64,000 nt of DNA, taken from contig NZ_SAXY01000064.1 of assembly GCF_008016535.1 (NCBI RefSeq), forward strand, positions 1 to 64,000. The letters run 5' to 3'. This DNA is from Brachyspira pilosicoli (lineage in GTDB: Bacteria > Spirochaetota > Brachyspiria > Brachyspirales > Brachyspiraceae). A model generated the notes under the pieces. That model was given only the letters and a program-made list of their open reading frames with translations, did no database searches and was not told where the DNA came from. The position numbers were made by a program, and so were the translations under genes. This document shows, piece by piece, positions 53,346-61,107 of the stretch. Positions within the stretch are counted from its first letter, which is position 1. Every line of letters begins with the position of its first letter.

Positions 53346-54383
53346 TTAGGATTTTAAAAAATTCTTTATACATCTTGTCTGCTCATCATTTTTAAGCAAA
53401 AAAGCATCATGTCCATAATTTGATTTTAATTCGCAAAACTCAGTATCAATATTAAGTTCTCTATAAGCTTTTACTATATCCTCAGACTGATAACTCGGAT
53501 AAAGCCAATCTGACACAAATGATATTACAAGAACTTTATCTATAGAGTGCTTCTTTATATTTTTTATATCATTTCTCACATCAAACAAATCCATAGCCTT
53601 AGTAAGATATAAAAAACTATTAGCATCAAATCTCTCAGTAAACTTCTCCCCATTATAGTGCAAATAATTTTCCACTTCAAAAGAAGGAGTAAAATATTTT
53701 AAAGCCTTTTTTCTTCTTCTTCCAAATTTTTTTCTCATATATTCTTCGCTCATATATGTGATATGCCCAAGCATTCTCGCCAAAGCAAGCCCGTTATCTG
53801 GCGTGGATATGCCGTAATATTTTCCTCCATACCATTCTGAATCTTCTGTAATAGCCTCTCTTGCTATTTCATTAAAAGCTATTTGCATAGGTGAATGAGT
53901 CATACAGCTTGCTATAATGATTAATTTATCCATCATATTTGGGTAAGATGCACTCCACTCTAAAGCCTGCATCCCTCCCATAGAGCCGCCTACAACAGCA
54001 TAAAGCTTATCTATTTTCAAATAATCTATTAATAACTTTTGAGCCTTTACAATGTCTTTCATAGTGAAGCTTGGAAAATCTGTACCATAGCATAAATGAC
54101 TATTGGGCTTCTTTGATGAAGGACCAGTTGTTCCATAGCAGCCTCCAAGCACATTTGAACATATTACAAAATATTTATCTGTATCTATAGCTTTTCTCTT
54201 GCCCACAAAATTGCTCCACCAAGTTAAAACATCGCTGTCTCCTGTAAAAGCATGGCAAATCAATATGGCATTATTTTTTTTATCATTTAATTTACCGTTT
54301 GTAGTGTATGCTATTTTTAAATTATCTATAGCAGCAGAGTTTTCAAATTTAAAAGTTTTATTATAATCAAAATACTCTATCAT
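53346..54383 (-). CDS. metX: homoserine O-acetyltransferase
   Basis: 345 residues, alpha/beta-hydrolase of the MetX family. Nucleophile S134 in VGGSMGGMQALEW, oxyanion/N-terminal ILICHAFTGDSDV, Asp in SFVSDWLYPS and His in NYGHDAFLL. Makes O-acetylhomoserine from homoserine and acetyl-CoA for direct sulfhydrylation. It follows metY by 27 bp in the same transcript, hence under the same leader attenuator. Confidence 0.93.
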   Translation of the reverse strand: MIEYFDYNKTFKFENSAAIDNLKIAYTTNGKLNDKKNNAILICHAFTGDSDVLTWWSNFVGKRKAIDTDKYFVICSNVLGGCYGTTGPSSKKPNSHLCYGTDFPSFTMKDIVKAQKLLIDYLKIDKLYAVVGGSMGGMQALEWSASYPNMMDKLIIIASCMTHSPMQIAFNEIAREAITEDSEWYGGKYYGISTPDNGLALARMLGHITYMSEEYMRKKFGRRRKKALKYFTPSFEVENYLHYNGEKFTERFDANSFLYLTKAMDLFDVRNDIKNIKKHSIDKVLVISFVSDWLYPSYQSEDIVKAYRELNIDTEFCELKSNYGHDAFLLKNDEQTRCIKNFLKS

Positions 54384-54410
54384 ACATAACTTACCCTATT
54401 TTTTTATTTA

Positions 54411-55709
54411 TTATTTACTCGCTATAGTTAAAGCTTCATCAAGATAATATAATATATCATCTATATGCTCTATCCCTATAGAAAGCCTTATAAAGTTTTT
54501 AGTAATACCAGCATTTATTAACTCTTCCTCAGATAATTGAGAATGTGTTGTAGAAGCAGGGTGAGCTACCAAACTCTTAACATCTCCCACATTAACAAGA
54601 TGAGAAAATAGTTTTATATTGTCTATAAACTTAACAGCAGCATCATATCCGCCCTTTATGCCAAATACAACCATTCCCCCAAACTTATTATCTTTCAAAT
54701 ATTTTTTAGCTATATTATATGAAGCATCATTTTTAAGTCCCGGGTACCTCACCCACTCAACCCTATCGTCTTTCTCTAAAAACTCAGCAACCTTCATAGC
54801 ATTAAATGAATGCCTATCCATTCTCAAAGGCAAAGACTCCATTCCCTGTATAAATACCCAAGAATTATCAGGAGACAAACAAGCCCCTAAGTTTCTTAAA
54901 GGCACAGTTCTAAACCTCATAGCAAAAGCAATATCTCTTAATTCTTCAGGCAAATCATAAGCCCATTTTAAACCATGATAATTAGCATCAGGCTGAGTAA
55001 ATAATGTAAACTTATCATCTTTCCAATTAAACTTACCCGCATCTGTAACAGCCCCTCCAATACTGCTTCCATGCCCTCCTATCCATTTAGTAAGAGAGTT
55101 AATTACTATATCAGCTCCATAGTTTATTGTTTGAAGTAAATATGGAGTTGTAAAAGTACCGTCTACTATTAATGGTATATTATTATTATGTGCTATTTTT
55201 GCTACTTCTTCTATATCTGTAAAATCTAATGAAGGGTTTGATATTGTTTCTATATATATTACTTTTGTCTTTTTAGTAATTGCCTTTTCAAAGTTTTTTG
55301 GGTCTTTTGCATCAACAAAGTTTGTATTAATACCAAATTTTGGAAGTATGGCAGCAAACTGGGAATATGTGCCTCCATACAAACTAAAAGAGGACAATAT
55401 CTCATCACCAACCTCGCATATAGTAATCATTGTATTAAATATAGCACTAGTTCCAGAAGATACCGCTATAGAAGATTTTCCGTTTTCCATTGCCGTAATT
55501 CTCTTTTCTAATATATCTGCAGTAGGGTCTCCTAATCTTGTGTAAATATAGCCTAACTCTTTTAAATCAAATAAGTCAGCAGCATGTTTAGAGTTTTTGA
55601 ACATATAAGATGTTGTTTTATATATAGGTACACCTCTGCTTCCAAATACATCATTATTTTCTTGTCCTGCATGAACAGATAAAGTTTCAAATTTTAATTG
55701 TCTTGACAT
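54411..55709 (-). CDS. metY: O-acetylhomoserine sulfhydrylase
   Basis: 432 residues, PLP-dependent Cys/Met metabolism family, the length of MetY rather than the shorter CGS/CBL enzymes. Motifs: ETLSVHAGQ start, SSGTSAI, YGGTYSQF, DGTFTTPYLL, PLP lysine in INSLTKWIGGHGSSIGG, and HPASTTHSQLSEEEL. Converts O-acetylhomoserine and sulfide to homocysteine. Shine-Dalgarno TAGGAG five bases before the ATG. The 5' leader of about 200 bases carries an attenuator (55754-55875). Confidence 0.95.
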   Translation of the reverse strand: MSRQLKFETLSVHAGQENNDVFGSRGVPIYKTTSYMFKNSKHAADLFDLKELGYIYTRLGDPTADILEKRITAMENGKSSIAVSSGTSAIFNTMITICEVGDEILSSFSLYGGTYSQFAAILPKFGINTNFVDAKDPKNFEKAITKKTKVIYIETISNPSLDFTDIEEVAKIAHNNNIPLIVDGTFTTPYLLQTINYGADIVINSLTKWIGGHGSSIGGAVTDAGKFNWKDDKFTLFTQPDANYHGLKWAYDLPEELRDIAFAMRFRTVPLRNLGACLSPDNSWVFIQGMESLPLRMDRHSFNAMKVAEFLEKDDRVEWVRYPGLKNDASYNIAKKYLKDNKFGGMVVFGIKGGYDAAVKFIDNIKLFSHLVNVGDVKSLVAHPASTTHSQLSEEELINAGITKNFIRLSIGIEHIDDILYYLDEALTIASK

Positions 55710-55753
55710 ATAAACTCCTAAATATTTTTATTATATTATATTTAAAATAAAAA

Positions 55754-55838
55754 AGCCGCCAAAAAAATTTGACGGCTGTAATTACAAATTTATATTTATT
55801 ATATTATGCAGCCGTAATTGTTTTTTGCATTTGCATAA
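55754..55838 (-). promoter_or_regulatory. transcription attenuator in the metY leader (strands 1-4)
   Basis: Read on the minus strand. Strand 1 TTATGCA (55838-55832, including a Met codon of the leader ORF) can pair with TGCATAA (55810-55804). Strand 2 ACGGCTG (55815-55809) can instead pair perfectly with strand 3 CAGCCGT (55778-55772). Strand 3 also pairs with strand 4 (AGCCGTC with GGCGGCT, 55777-55771 and 55760-55754), followed by TTTTTTATTTT, a rho-independent terminator about 45 bases before metY. The three pairings are mutually exclusive in the order 1:2, 2:3, 3:4. A ribosome stalled at the Met codons would free strand 2 and allow read-through. Structures seen in sequence; mechanism inferred. 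Confidence 0.8.
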
Positions 55839-55875
55839 GACAAAGCTGATTCTTAATAATAACTGCATTATTCAT
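55804..55875 (-). CDS. 23-residue leader peptide with Cys/Met codons upstream of metY
   Basis: ATG at 55875-55873, TAA at 55806-55804. The middle reads ...Gln-Leu-Cys-Leu-Met-Gln-Met-Gln-Lys..., two Met codons within three codons and one Cys codon. The last codons overlap strand 2 of the attenuator. The purine-rich AAGGA at 55894-55890 is 14 bases before the ATG, rather far, so initiation may be weak. A sensor peptide for charged Met-tRNA (or Cys-tRNA), not a functional protein. Confidence 0.72.
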   Translation of the reverse strand: MNNAVIIKNQLCLMQMQKTITAA

Positions 55876-55917
55876 AAATATTTTACATTTCCTTAAAATT
55901 TTATATTTTAATAATAT

Positions 55918-55946
55918 ATTGTATATAAAAAACATATTATTGTCAA
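55918..55946 (-). promoter_or_regulatory. promoter of the metY-metX operon
   Basis: TTGACA (55946-55941), 17-base spacer, TACAAT (55923-55918) on the minus strand. Transcription should start near 55911, giving a 36-base lead-in to the leader peptide ATG. Confidence 0.8.
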
Positions 55947-56013
55947 TAGTAATTATTGAACTTTTAAAAAATTTATTCGTATATTTTTTAAAAGCTAAAT
56001 TATAGTATTGAAA

Positions 56014-56041
56014 TTGACATATGCTTGATATATAATATAAG
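56014..56041 (+). promoter_or_regulatory. promoter of the small ORF / CsgG-like operon
   Basis: TTGACA at 56014-56019, 16-base spacer, TATAAG at 56036-56041, 30 bases before the ATG at 56071. Divergent from the metY promoter. Confidence 0.65.
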
Positions 56042-56070
56042 TTAACAATAAAATAAAAGGTATTATAAAA

Positions 56071-56190
56071 ATGAATATTTTAAGAAAAATGATATTTATT
56101 TTTGGGTTGTTATTAGCTTTAATCTCAATAGGTACAATAACAACTTATGAAAAAAATCAAAAAGATAAAGATATAGGAAAAGATTATTAA
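56071..56190 (+). CDS. 39-residue small membrane protein
   Basis: Begins ATG AAT ATT TTA AGA AAA ATG with AAAGG 10 bases upstream. One hydrophobic helix (IFIFGLLLALISIGTIT) followed by a short charged tail (YEKNQKDKDIGKDY). The next gene starts 4 bases after its stop, so it is the first gene of this operon. No family recognised. Supported by promoter, ribosome site and tight spacing. Confidence 0.65.
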   Translation: MNILRKMIFIFGLLLALISIGTITTYEKNQKDKDIGKDY

Positions 56191-56194
56191 TTAT

Positions 56195-57334
56195 ATGCTC
56201 AAATACAAAATTATTTCACTGCTGTTTTTATTAACATTATTTAGCTCTAATTTATATAGCGTAAAACTAACTGTGCTGCCATTTCTAAGCAAAGATAAAG
56301 AATGGATAGAAAAATACATGGTTGATGATGGTATGCCTAGAGCTTTTGAAATATCTTTAAAAAATACGCATATGTTTGATGTTAGCGATTATGATTTGCT
56401 TATTTCATATTTTGAATCTTATGATAATGTTGTACCGTATAAGTCTTTGTCTACAAATCTTACTGTTGCTAGTAATTTTGTTAAAGAAACTTTTGAATCT
56501 GATTATTTAATCACTGGAGAGGTTATTGATTTTACTCTAAAACAGGGCGGAAAAGATACGGCTAATGTAGAGTTTAAAGTTAATCTTATAGATATAAATA
56601 CTTTAAAAATAGTCAAAACTTTTACAAATTCTGCTAGTTATGTACTTCCTGGAAATAGTCCTATATATAATTCTGAAGATGCTTTATTTTATGAAAGTGC
56701 ATTAGGCTGGGCTAGTATTGTGGCTTTTAATAATATAGCTAATGAAATATCAGAATTTTTAAAAACCCCACCTCTAATTGGAACTGTAACAAGAATAGAA
56801 GATAATAAAATATTTATCAATTTAGGAAAAAGAAATAATATAAAAATAGGAGATGAGTTTGGAATATATCGTGTAGAAAAATATTTGGATTTGCCTCCTA
56901 ATAATGAATATCTCATAAATAAAATAAAAGAAAGAAAGCAGAGTTCTTTAACTAATGGAGTATTAACAAATAATATAGATCCAAATAACTTTGTAGTTCA
57001 TAATAATACTAATTCATATATTACAAATAATATTCAAGAACCAATTAATGCAGATAATAAAAAAAGTAATATATCCAAACAATATAATAATAACAATATT
57101 AATAACTCATCTTCTGTTTATAAACAAACAAGAGAGAATGCTAAAGGAGATTTTTGGTATACAAGTGAAATGCTTTATATATATAGGTTTTACAAAACTA
57201 AAAAGACATTAGTAACAAAAGCAAAAGTAATAGAATTATATGATAATTATGCTATATTAGAAAATAAAAGCGATGCAAAAATTGAGCTACTTATGGAAGT
57301 AAAAATTAATGAAGAAGAGGATAAGAAGTTATGA
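56195..57334 (+). CDS. exported CsgG/FlgT-like protein
   Basis: 379 residues. Signal peptide KIISLLFLLTLFSSNLYS (cleavage near 21). N-terminal domain with LTVLPFLSKDKEWIEKYMVDDGMPRAFEISL and ASNFVKETFESDYLITGEVIDF, the CsgG/LpoB-like alpha/beta pattern. A later GTVTRIEDNKIFINLGKRNNIKIGDEFGIYRV segment matches the FlgT C-terminal type fold. An Asn-rich low-complexity stretch (about 255-315) and a final beta region follow. Role not known; outer-membrane or flagellar-associated assembly is a reasonable guess. The stop overlaps the next start (ATGA). Confidence 0.68.
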   Translation: MLKYKIISLLFLLTLFSSNLYSVKLTVLPFLSKDKEWIEKYMVDDGMPRAFEISLKNTHMFDVSDYDLLISYFESYDNVVPYKSLSTNLTVASNFVKETFESDYLITGEVIDFTLKQGGKDTANVEFKVNLIDINTLKIVKTFTNSASYVLPGNSPIYNSEDALFYESALGWASIVAFNNIANEISEFLKTPPLIGTVTRIEDNKIFINLGKRNNIKIGDEFGIYRVEKYLDLPPNNEYLINKIKERKQSSLTNGVLTNNIDPNNFVVHNNTNSYITNNIQEPINADNKKSNISKQYNNNNINNSSSVYKQTRENAKGDFWYTSEMLYIYRFYKTKKTLVTKAKVIELYDNYAILENKSDAKIELLMEVKINEEEDKKL

Positions 57335-58314
57335 TAATAAAACAGAATGTTATTTTTAATAAGACAGATAAAAAAGACTATTATATCTATATAGATAAAA
57401 AAAATAATAGGGGTATATTTACTCCATACTTTAAAGGTTCTTATAATAGTTTCTTCTATGATTTTAGCCTTGATAAATGTAGAATATTTCATAAAAACGC
57501 TAAATCATATTCTATATTAGATTTATCTTTAGACGGCAAAAAAATAATAACTATATCTGTAGATAGTGTTAATACTTCAAATAATACATTAAAGATTGTA
57601 GAAATAGGCACTAATAAAGTATTTTTAAAATTATCTGGAATGTATGTTTATGAGGCATTTTTTACTGCTAACCCAAAATTAATAATATGCAGAGCAAAAG
57701 AATTTAATAGAACTAATGTTTTTCTCTATAATATAGAAGAGAAAAAAATAGCATATACTTTAAAAGAAAATACATTTATAACCGATGGAGCTTTCGATGA
57801 AAAAAGAACAATGTTTACATATCCATCTGCTGTAAATAATAAAATATTATATCAGGTAAATTTGCTCACTTTAAATGATGGTAAAATACAATTAGAAAAT
57901 CCAAATATGAAAGTAACTAATATATATTCTATAGGCAAAGACTTTATATTAATGGAATCTAATAAATCAATAGCATTATATAGCAATAAAAAAATAGTAT
58001 GGAAAGTTGAATTAGCATCTGTATTTCATTGCGAATATGACGGAGGAATATTTTATTTAGATAAAAAAATATATTTTGACAACCCTGCTATATCAAAAGA
58101 AAATGTAGAAAATGATAAAAATCCAAAAGAAAATATGATACTTTATAGAATAGATATAGATACAGGCAATATAGAATATTTGCTTTTACCTGTAAATATA
58201 AAATATAAAAGATTTACAACTATGTTTGGCAGTAAAATTATAGATACTACTGGAAATATATTAGACATTAGAAGCGGAAAAACATTAACTTTTCCATTAA
58301 AATTATATAAATGA
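57331..58314 (+). CDS. beta-propeller-like hypothetical protein
   Basis: 327 residues, no signal peptide. Repeating beta-strand pattern (YSILDLSLDGKKIITISVDS, NTLKIVEIGTNKVFLKLSG, NVFLYNIEEKKIAYTLKENTFITDGAFDEKRTMFTYPSAV) typical of WD40/YVTN-like propellers. Starts on the last bases of the CsgG-like gene, so the two are translated together. No family recognised. Confidence 0.65.
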   Translation: MIIKQNVIFNKTDKKDYYIYIDKKNNRGIFTPYFKGSYNSFFYDFSLDKCRIFHKNAKSYSILDLSLDGKKIITISVDSVNTSNNTLKIVEIGTNKVFLKLSGMYVYEAFFTANPKLIICRAKEFNRTNVFLYNIEEKKIAYTLKENTFITDGAFDEKRTMFTYPSAVNNKILYQVNLLTLNDGKIQLENPNMKVTNIYSIGKDFILMESNKSIALYSNKKIVWKVELASVFHCEYDGGIFYLDKKIYFDNPAISKENVENDKNPKENMILYRIDIDTGNIEYLLLPVNIKYKRFTTMFGSKIIDTTGNILDIRSGKTLTFPLKLYK

Positions 58315-58394
58315 TTGCAAATATATATTTTTTATTATATTTGTAAAGTGGTTTATGATTTTTTTAAAATAATTTATTTAAGAGGAGTTTAAAA

Positions 58395-58919
58395 TTGTAT
58401 AAAATATTACTTTTAACAATATCTATTATATTTGCATCTTGTAATGAAAAAGAGGTGAAAAATATAATAGCACAAACGAATAACATTACATCAAAGAATG
58501 ATGCTGCTAATAATGAATCTAACATAAAAGTATCTACATCAAAATTAACATCAAAAGAATATGAGGTACTAGTAAATAATGGGACAGAGTTTCCTTTTAC
58601 AGGTGAGCTTTTGGATGTAAAATCTGATGGAGTGTATACTTGTAAACTATGCGGCAGCTTATTATTTAAATCTGATGCTAAATTTAATTCTGGTACAGGC
58701 TGGCCTAGCTTTGATGATGCTATAATTGAGAATATAAAATTTGTAAAAGACGGATGCAGAGTAGAAGTAACTTGTGCAAAATGCGGAGGTCATTTAGGAC
58801 ATGTGTTCTACAATGAAGGCTTTACTGATAAAGAAACTAGATATTGCATTAATTCCGTATCTTTAAATTTTATAAACAAAGTTGATTTTGATAAAACTAA
58901 TAATAGTACAAATAAATAA
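58395..58919 (+). CDS. msrB: peptide-methionine (R)-S-oxide reductase, lipoprotein form
   Basis: 174 residues. TTG start, with AGGAG 7 bases upstream. Lipobox FASC with Cys16, linker, then the MsrB domain: SKEYEVLVNNGTEFPFTGE, zinc cysteines in CKLCGS and CAKCGG, FNSGTGWPSFDDA, GHLGHVFYNEG and the catalytic Cys in TRYCINSVSLNF. An envelope enzyme that repairs R-methionine sulfoxide in exported proteins. msrA follows after 20 bp. Confidence 0.92.
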   Translation: MYKILLLTISIIFASCNEKEVKNIIAQTNNITSKNDAANNESNIKVSTSKLTSKEYEVLVNNGTEFPFTGELLDVKSDGVYTCKLCGSLLFKSDAKFNSGTGWPSFDDAIIENIKFVKDGCRVEVTCAKCGGHLGHVFYNEGFTDKETRYCINSVSLNFINKVDFDKTNNSTNK

Positions 58920-58939
58920 TAATGAGGTAAAAACTATAT

Positions 58940-59563
58940 ATGAAAAAAATTGTATTAATGACAATAATATCCATATTTTCTTTAATATCCTGTAATGAAA
59001 AATTAAATAGCGAATCTTCAAATATTAAAGAATCTTCAAGTATTAAAGAAAATAAGGAGGAGAGGAAAATGATTCCAGAAAATGTTAAATATGCCTATTT
59101 TGCTTCAGGCTGTTTTTGGGGAACTGAATATTGGTTTGAAAAGGGCAAAGGAGTATATGCTGTTGTAAGCGGATATGCAGGAGGACATAAAATAAACCCA
59201 ACATATAGAGAAGTTTGCACTGGTCTTACAGGTCATTTAGAAACAGTACAAGTTGCCTATAACCCTGATGAAACTACTTATGAAGATTTAGTTAAACTAT
59301 TCTTTGAAACTCATGACTTTACTCAAAAAAATGGTCAAGGTCCTGATATAGGCTCACAGTATTTATCAGCTATTTTTTATCAAACAGAAGAAGAAAAAGA
59401 AATAGCTCAAAAATATATAGATATGCTTAAAGAAAAACGTTATGATGTGGCAACAACTTTAAGAGAATATAAAAACTTTTATCCAGCAGAAGATTATCAT
59501 CAAGATTATTATGAGAGAAAAGGCTCTATACCTTATTGCCATTTCTATAACAAAATATTTTAA
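58940..59563 (+). CDS. msrA: peptide-methionine (S)-S-oxide reductase, lipoprotein with possible internal start
   Basis: 207 residues from 58940. Lipobox LISC, Cys18, Ser/Lys linker, then MsrA from about residue 44: GCFWGTEYWFEKGKGV with catalytic Cys58, GYAGGHKINPTYREVC, GHLETVQVAYNP, FFETHDFTQKNGQGPDIGSQYLSAIF, DYHQDYYERK. The start at 58940 has GAGG 12 bases away, while an in-frame ATG at 59069 (Met44) has a perfect AAGGAGG nearby, so a cytoplasmic form lacking the lipid anchor is likely also made. Confidence 0.9.
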   Translation: MKKIVLMTIISIFSLISCNEKLNSESSNIKESSSIKENKEERKMIPENVKYAYFASGCFWGTEYWFEKGKGVYAVVSGYAGGHKINPTYREVCTGLTGHLETVQVAYNPDETTYEDLVKLFFETHDFTQKNGQGPDIGSQYLSAIFYQTEEEKEIAQKYIDMLKEKRYDVATTLREYKNFYPAEDYHQDYYERKGSIPYCHFYNKIF

Positions 59564-59869
59564 GTTTGTTTAAAAACTGAATTTATAAATATTTATATTG
59601 TTTTAATTTTATTGTTTGTACAAGTTTTTTATTCAACTTTTTCCCGTAGCAAAAAGTTGCAAAAAGTACAAGTGTTTTTACTCTATATCTTAGAATACAT
59701 ATATAATACTTGTATTTTAACTAAAAATGCAGTCTTTTGGTTCTTTTGGTCACGCCGCAAGGGCACTTCCTTCGGTCGCAAAAAGAAGTGGAGGTGTGTA
59801 CCCTACAGGCACGCTTCGCAGGGGGCAAAGCCACCACAAATAAAAACAAATATTATTTAATAAAATAAA
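59564..59869. other. intergenic region after msrA with repeats and a GC-rich island
   Basis: Holds the hairpin element and, at about 59748-59836, roughly 90 bases far richer in G and C than the surroundings. The island includes CCGCAAGGGCAC, CACTTC...GAAGTG (stem near 59764-59790), and GCTT...AAGC at about 59814-59831. It resembles the insert at 8591. No gene with a ribosome site seen. Confidence 0.65.
59622..59733. repeat. dispersed intergenic hairpin element, copy 2
   Basis: CAACTTTTT (59634-59642) and AAAAAGTTG (59651-59659) around CCCGTAGC, then CAAAAAGTACAA, and further on TTTTAACTAAAAATGCAGTC. Both blocks match the element at 27871-27968 in order. An 82-codon frame across it is not a gene. 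Confidence 0.8.
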
Positions 59870-59900
59870 AGAGCTATTACTAATTATTAGCAATAGCTCT
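59870..59900 (-). terminator. terminator of the mgl operon
   Basis: AGAGCTATT and AATAGCTCT form a perfect 9-bp stem with further pairing inside; on the minus strand it is followed by TTTATTTTATT. It lies 15 bases beyond the small ORF stop. Confidence 0.87.
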
Positions 59901-59915
59901 ATTATTAATAAATCA

Positions 59916-60056
59916 CTAAATCAAGCCCTTGATATATCTAATCAATTCAGCAACCACAAAAATTAGAAACACAAACCCCAAAAATATCCAAGACTTAATA
60001 GTTCTTTTTCTTGTCTCTTTTTTATTAAACTCTGTTCTAAAAGGATCATTTTCCAC
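59916..60056 (-). CDS. 46-residue membrane protein at the end of the mgl operon
   Basis: GTG start at 60056, 6 bases after the mglC stop; AAAGG is 11 bases upstream. A charged start (ENDPFRTEFNKKETRKRTIKS) is followed by one TM helix (WIFLGFVFLIFVVAELI) and RYIKGLI. It ends just before the operon terminator, which supports it as a real gene. No family recognised; perhaps a small regulator of the transporter. Confidence 0.6.
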   Translation of the reverse strand: MENDPFRTEFNKKETRKRTIKSWIFLGFVFLIFVVAELIRYIKGLI

Positions 60057-60062
60057 GATTCA

Positions 60063-61085
60063 TCAAACCTTTTTCAAATATTTTTGAGTATCAACAGCAA
60101 CAGCAGCAATGATGATAGCACCTTTAATAATATATTGCATATAAGGTGAAATACCAACGAAAGTCATACCATAGTTAATAACTTGGAATATCAAAACCCC
60201 AGATACAATACCCAAAATAGAACCAATACCTCCAGAGAAAGAAACACCACCAACAACACAAGCAGCAATAGCATCAAGCTCATAACCGTTACCCAAGTTG
60301 TTTGTAGCAGAACCAACCCTAGCCACCTCTAAAGAACCAGCTATACCATATAAAGCACCAGCCATAGTATAAACTATCATAAGAGTGAGAGGTATATTTA
60401 CACCGCTTACAGCAGCAGCTTCAGGGTTGCCTCCAACAGCAAATATATTTTTACCTAGCTTAGTTTTATTCCAAATTACCCACATAATTAAAGTAATAAT
60501 CACGGCAAATATTATTAAGTATGATATTGTAAGTCCGCCTATTTTTATACCGCCCTGAGCTAAATTAGTAAATCTAGGGTCAAGTCCTCCGATAGGCTGA
60601 GCACCATAAGGAGGTCTGTCAAAATAAGTACTAGTAGTACCATAAAGTATAAGCTGCATACCCAAAGTAGCAATAAATGGAGTTACATAAAGTTTAGAAA
60701 TGATAAATCCATTTATAAAACCAAATACCATAAGTATAAGCATAACTAAAAGTATAGGTAATATAACAGGAAGCATAGGTAAATCAGGATACATTCTAGT
60801 AGGGTTAGTAGCAGATTGTAAAAGAGAAGCACTAACAACCGCAGCAAGACCAACAGCCCTGCCAGCACCAAGGTCATTACCCTGAGTTACTAATAAAGTA
60901 CCAATACCAACAGCAATAATCATACGAGTAGAAGCCTGAGCAAAAATGTTTACAAAGTTGCTAAGTCTAAAGAAAGATGGTTCTTTAATAATAATACCAA
61001 TAAGTATAACTAAAAGTGCTGCAAATATGGCATTATTCAGTATAAATTTAGAAATTTTGTTTGTAGTAGAATTTTTGTCTGACAT
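60063..61085 (-). CDS. mglC: galactose/methyl galactoside ABC transporter permease
   Basis: 340 residues, BPD_transp_2 family with about eight to ten TM helices. Motifs: GIGTLLVTQGNDLGAGRAVGLAAV, VGGNPEAAAVSGVN (EAA-like loop contacting the ATPase), GYELDAIAACVVGGVSFSGGIGSILG. Forms the membrane channel for MglA/MglB. 22 bp after mglA. Confidence 0.93.
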   Translation of the reverse strand: MSDKNSTTNKISKFILNNAIFAALLVILIGIIIKEPSFFRLSNFVNIFAQASTRMIIAVGIGTLLVTQGNDLGAGRAVGLAAVVSASLLQSATNPTRMYPDLPMLPVILPILLVMLILMVFGFINGFIISKLYVTPFIATLGMQLILYGTTSTYFDRPPYGAQPIGGLDPRFTNLAQGGIKIGGLTISYLIIFAVIITLIMWVIWNKTKLGKNIFAVGGNPEAAAVSGVNIPLTLMIVYTMAGALYGIAGSLEVARVGSATNNLGNGYELDAIAACVVGGVSFSGGIGSILGIVSGVLIFQVINYGMTFVGISPYMQYIIKGAIIIAAVAVDTQKYLKKV

Positions 61086-61107
61086 ATATTATTCCTTTAT
61101 TAATAAA

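Noticed and set aside
55710-55910. SAM riboswitch or T-box in the metY leader
   Set aside because: No SAM-I kink-turn/P1-P4 pattern, no SAM-II pseudoknot and no T-box sequence (UGG-type bulge) could be found; the short ORF and competing hairpins explain the leader better.
59612-59860. 82-codon plus-strand frame after msrA
   Set aside because: It runs through the hairpin element and GC-rich island, both repeats; no ribosome site and atypical composition.
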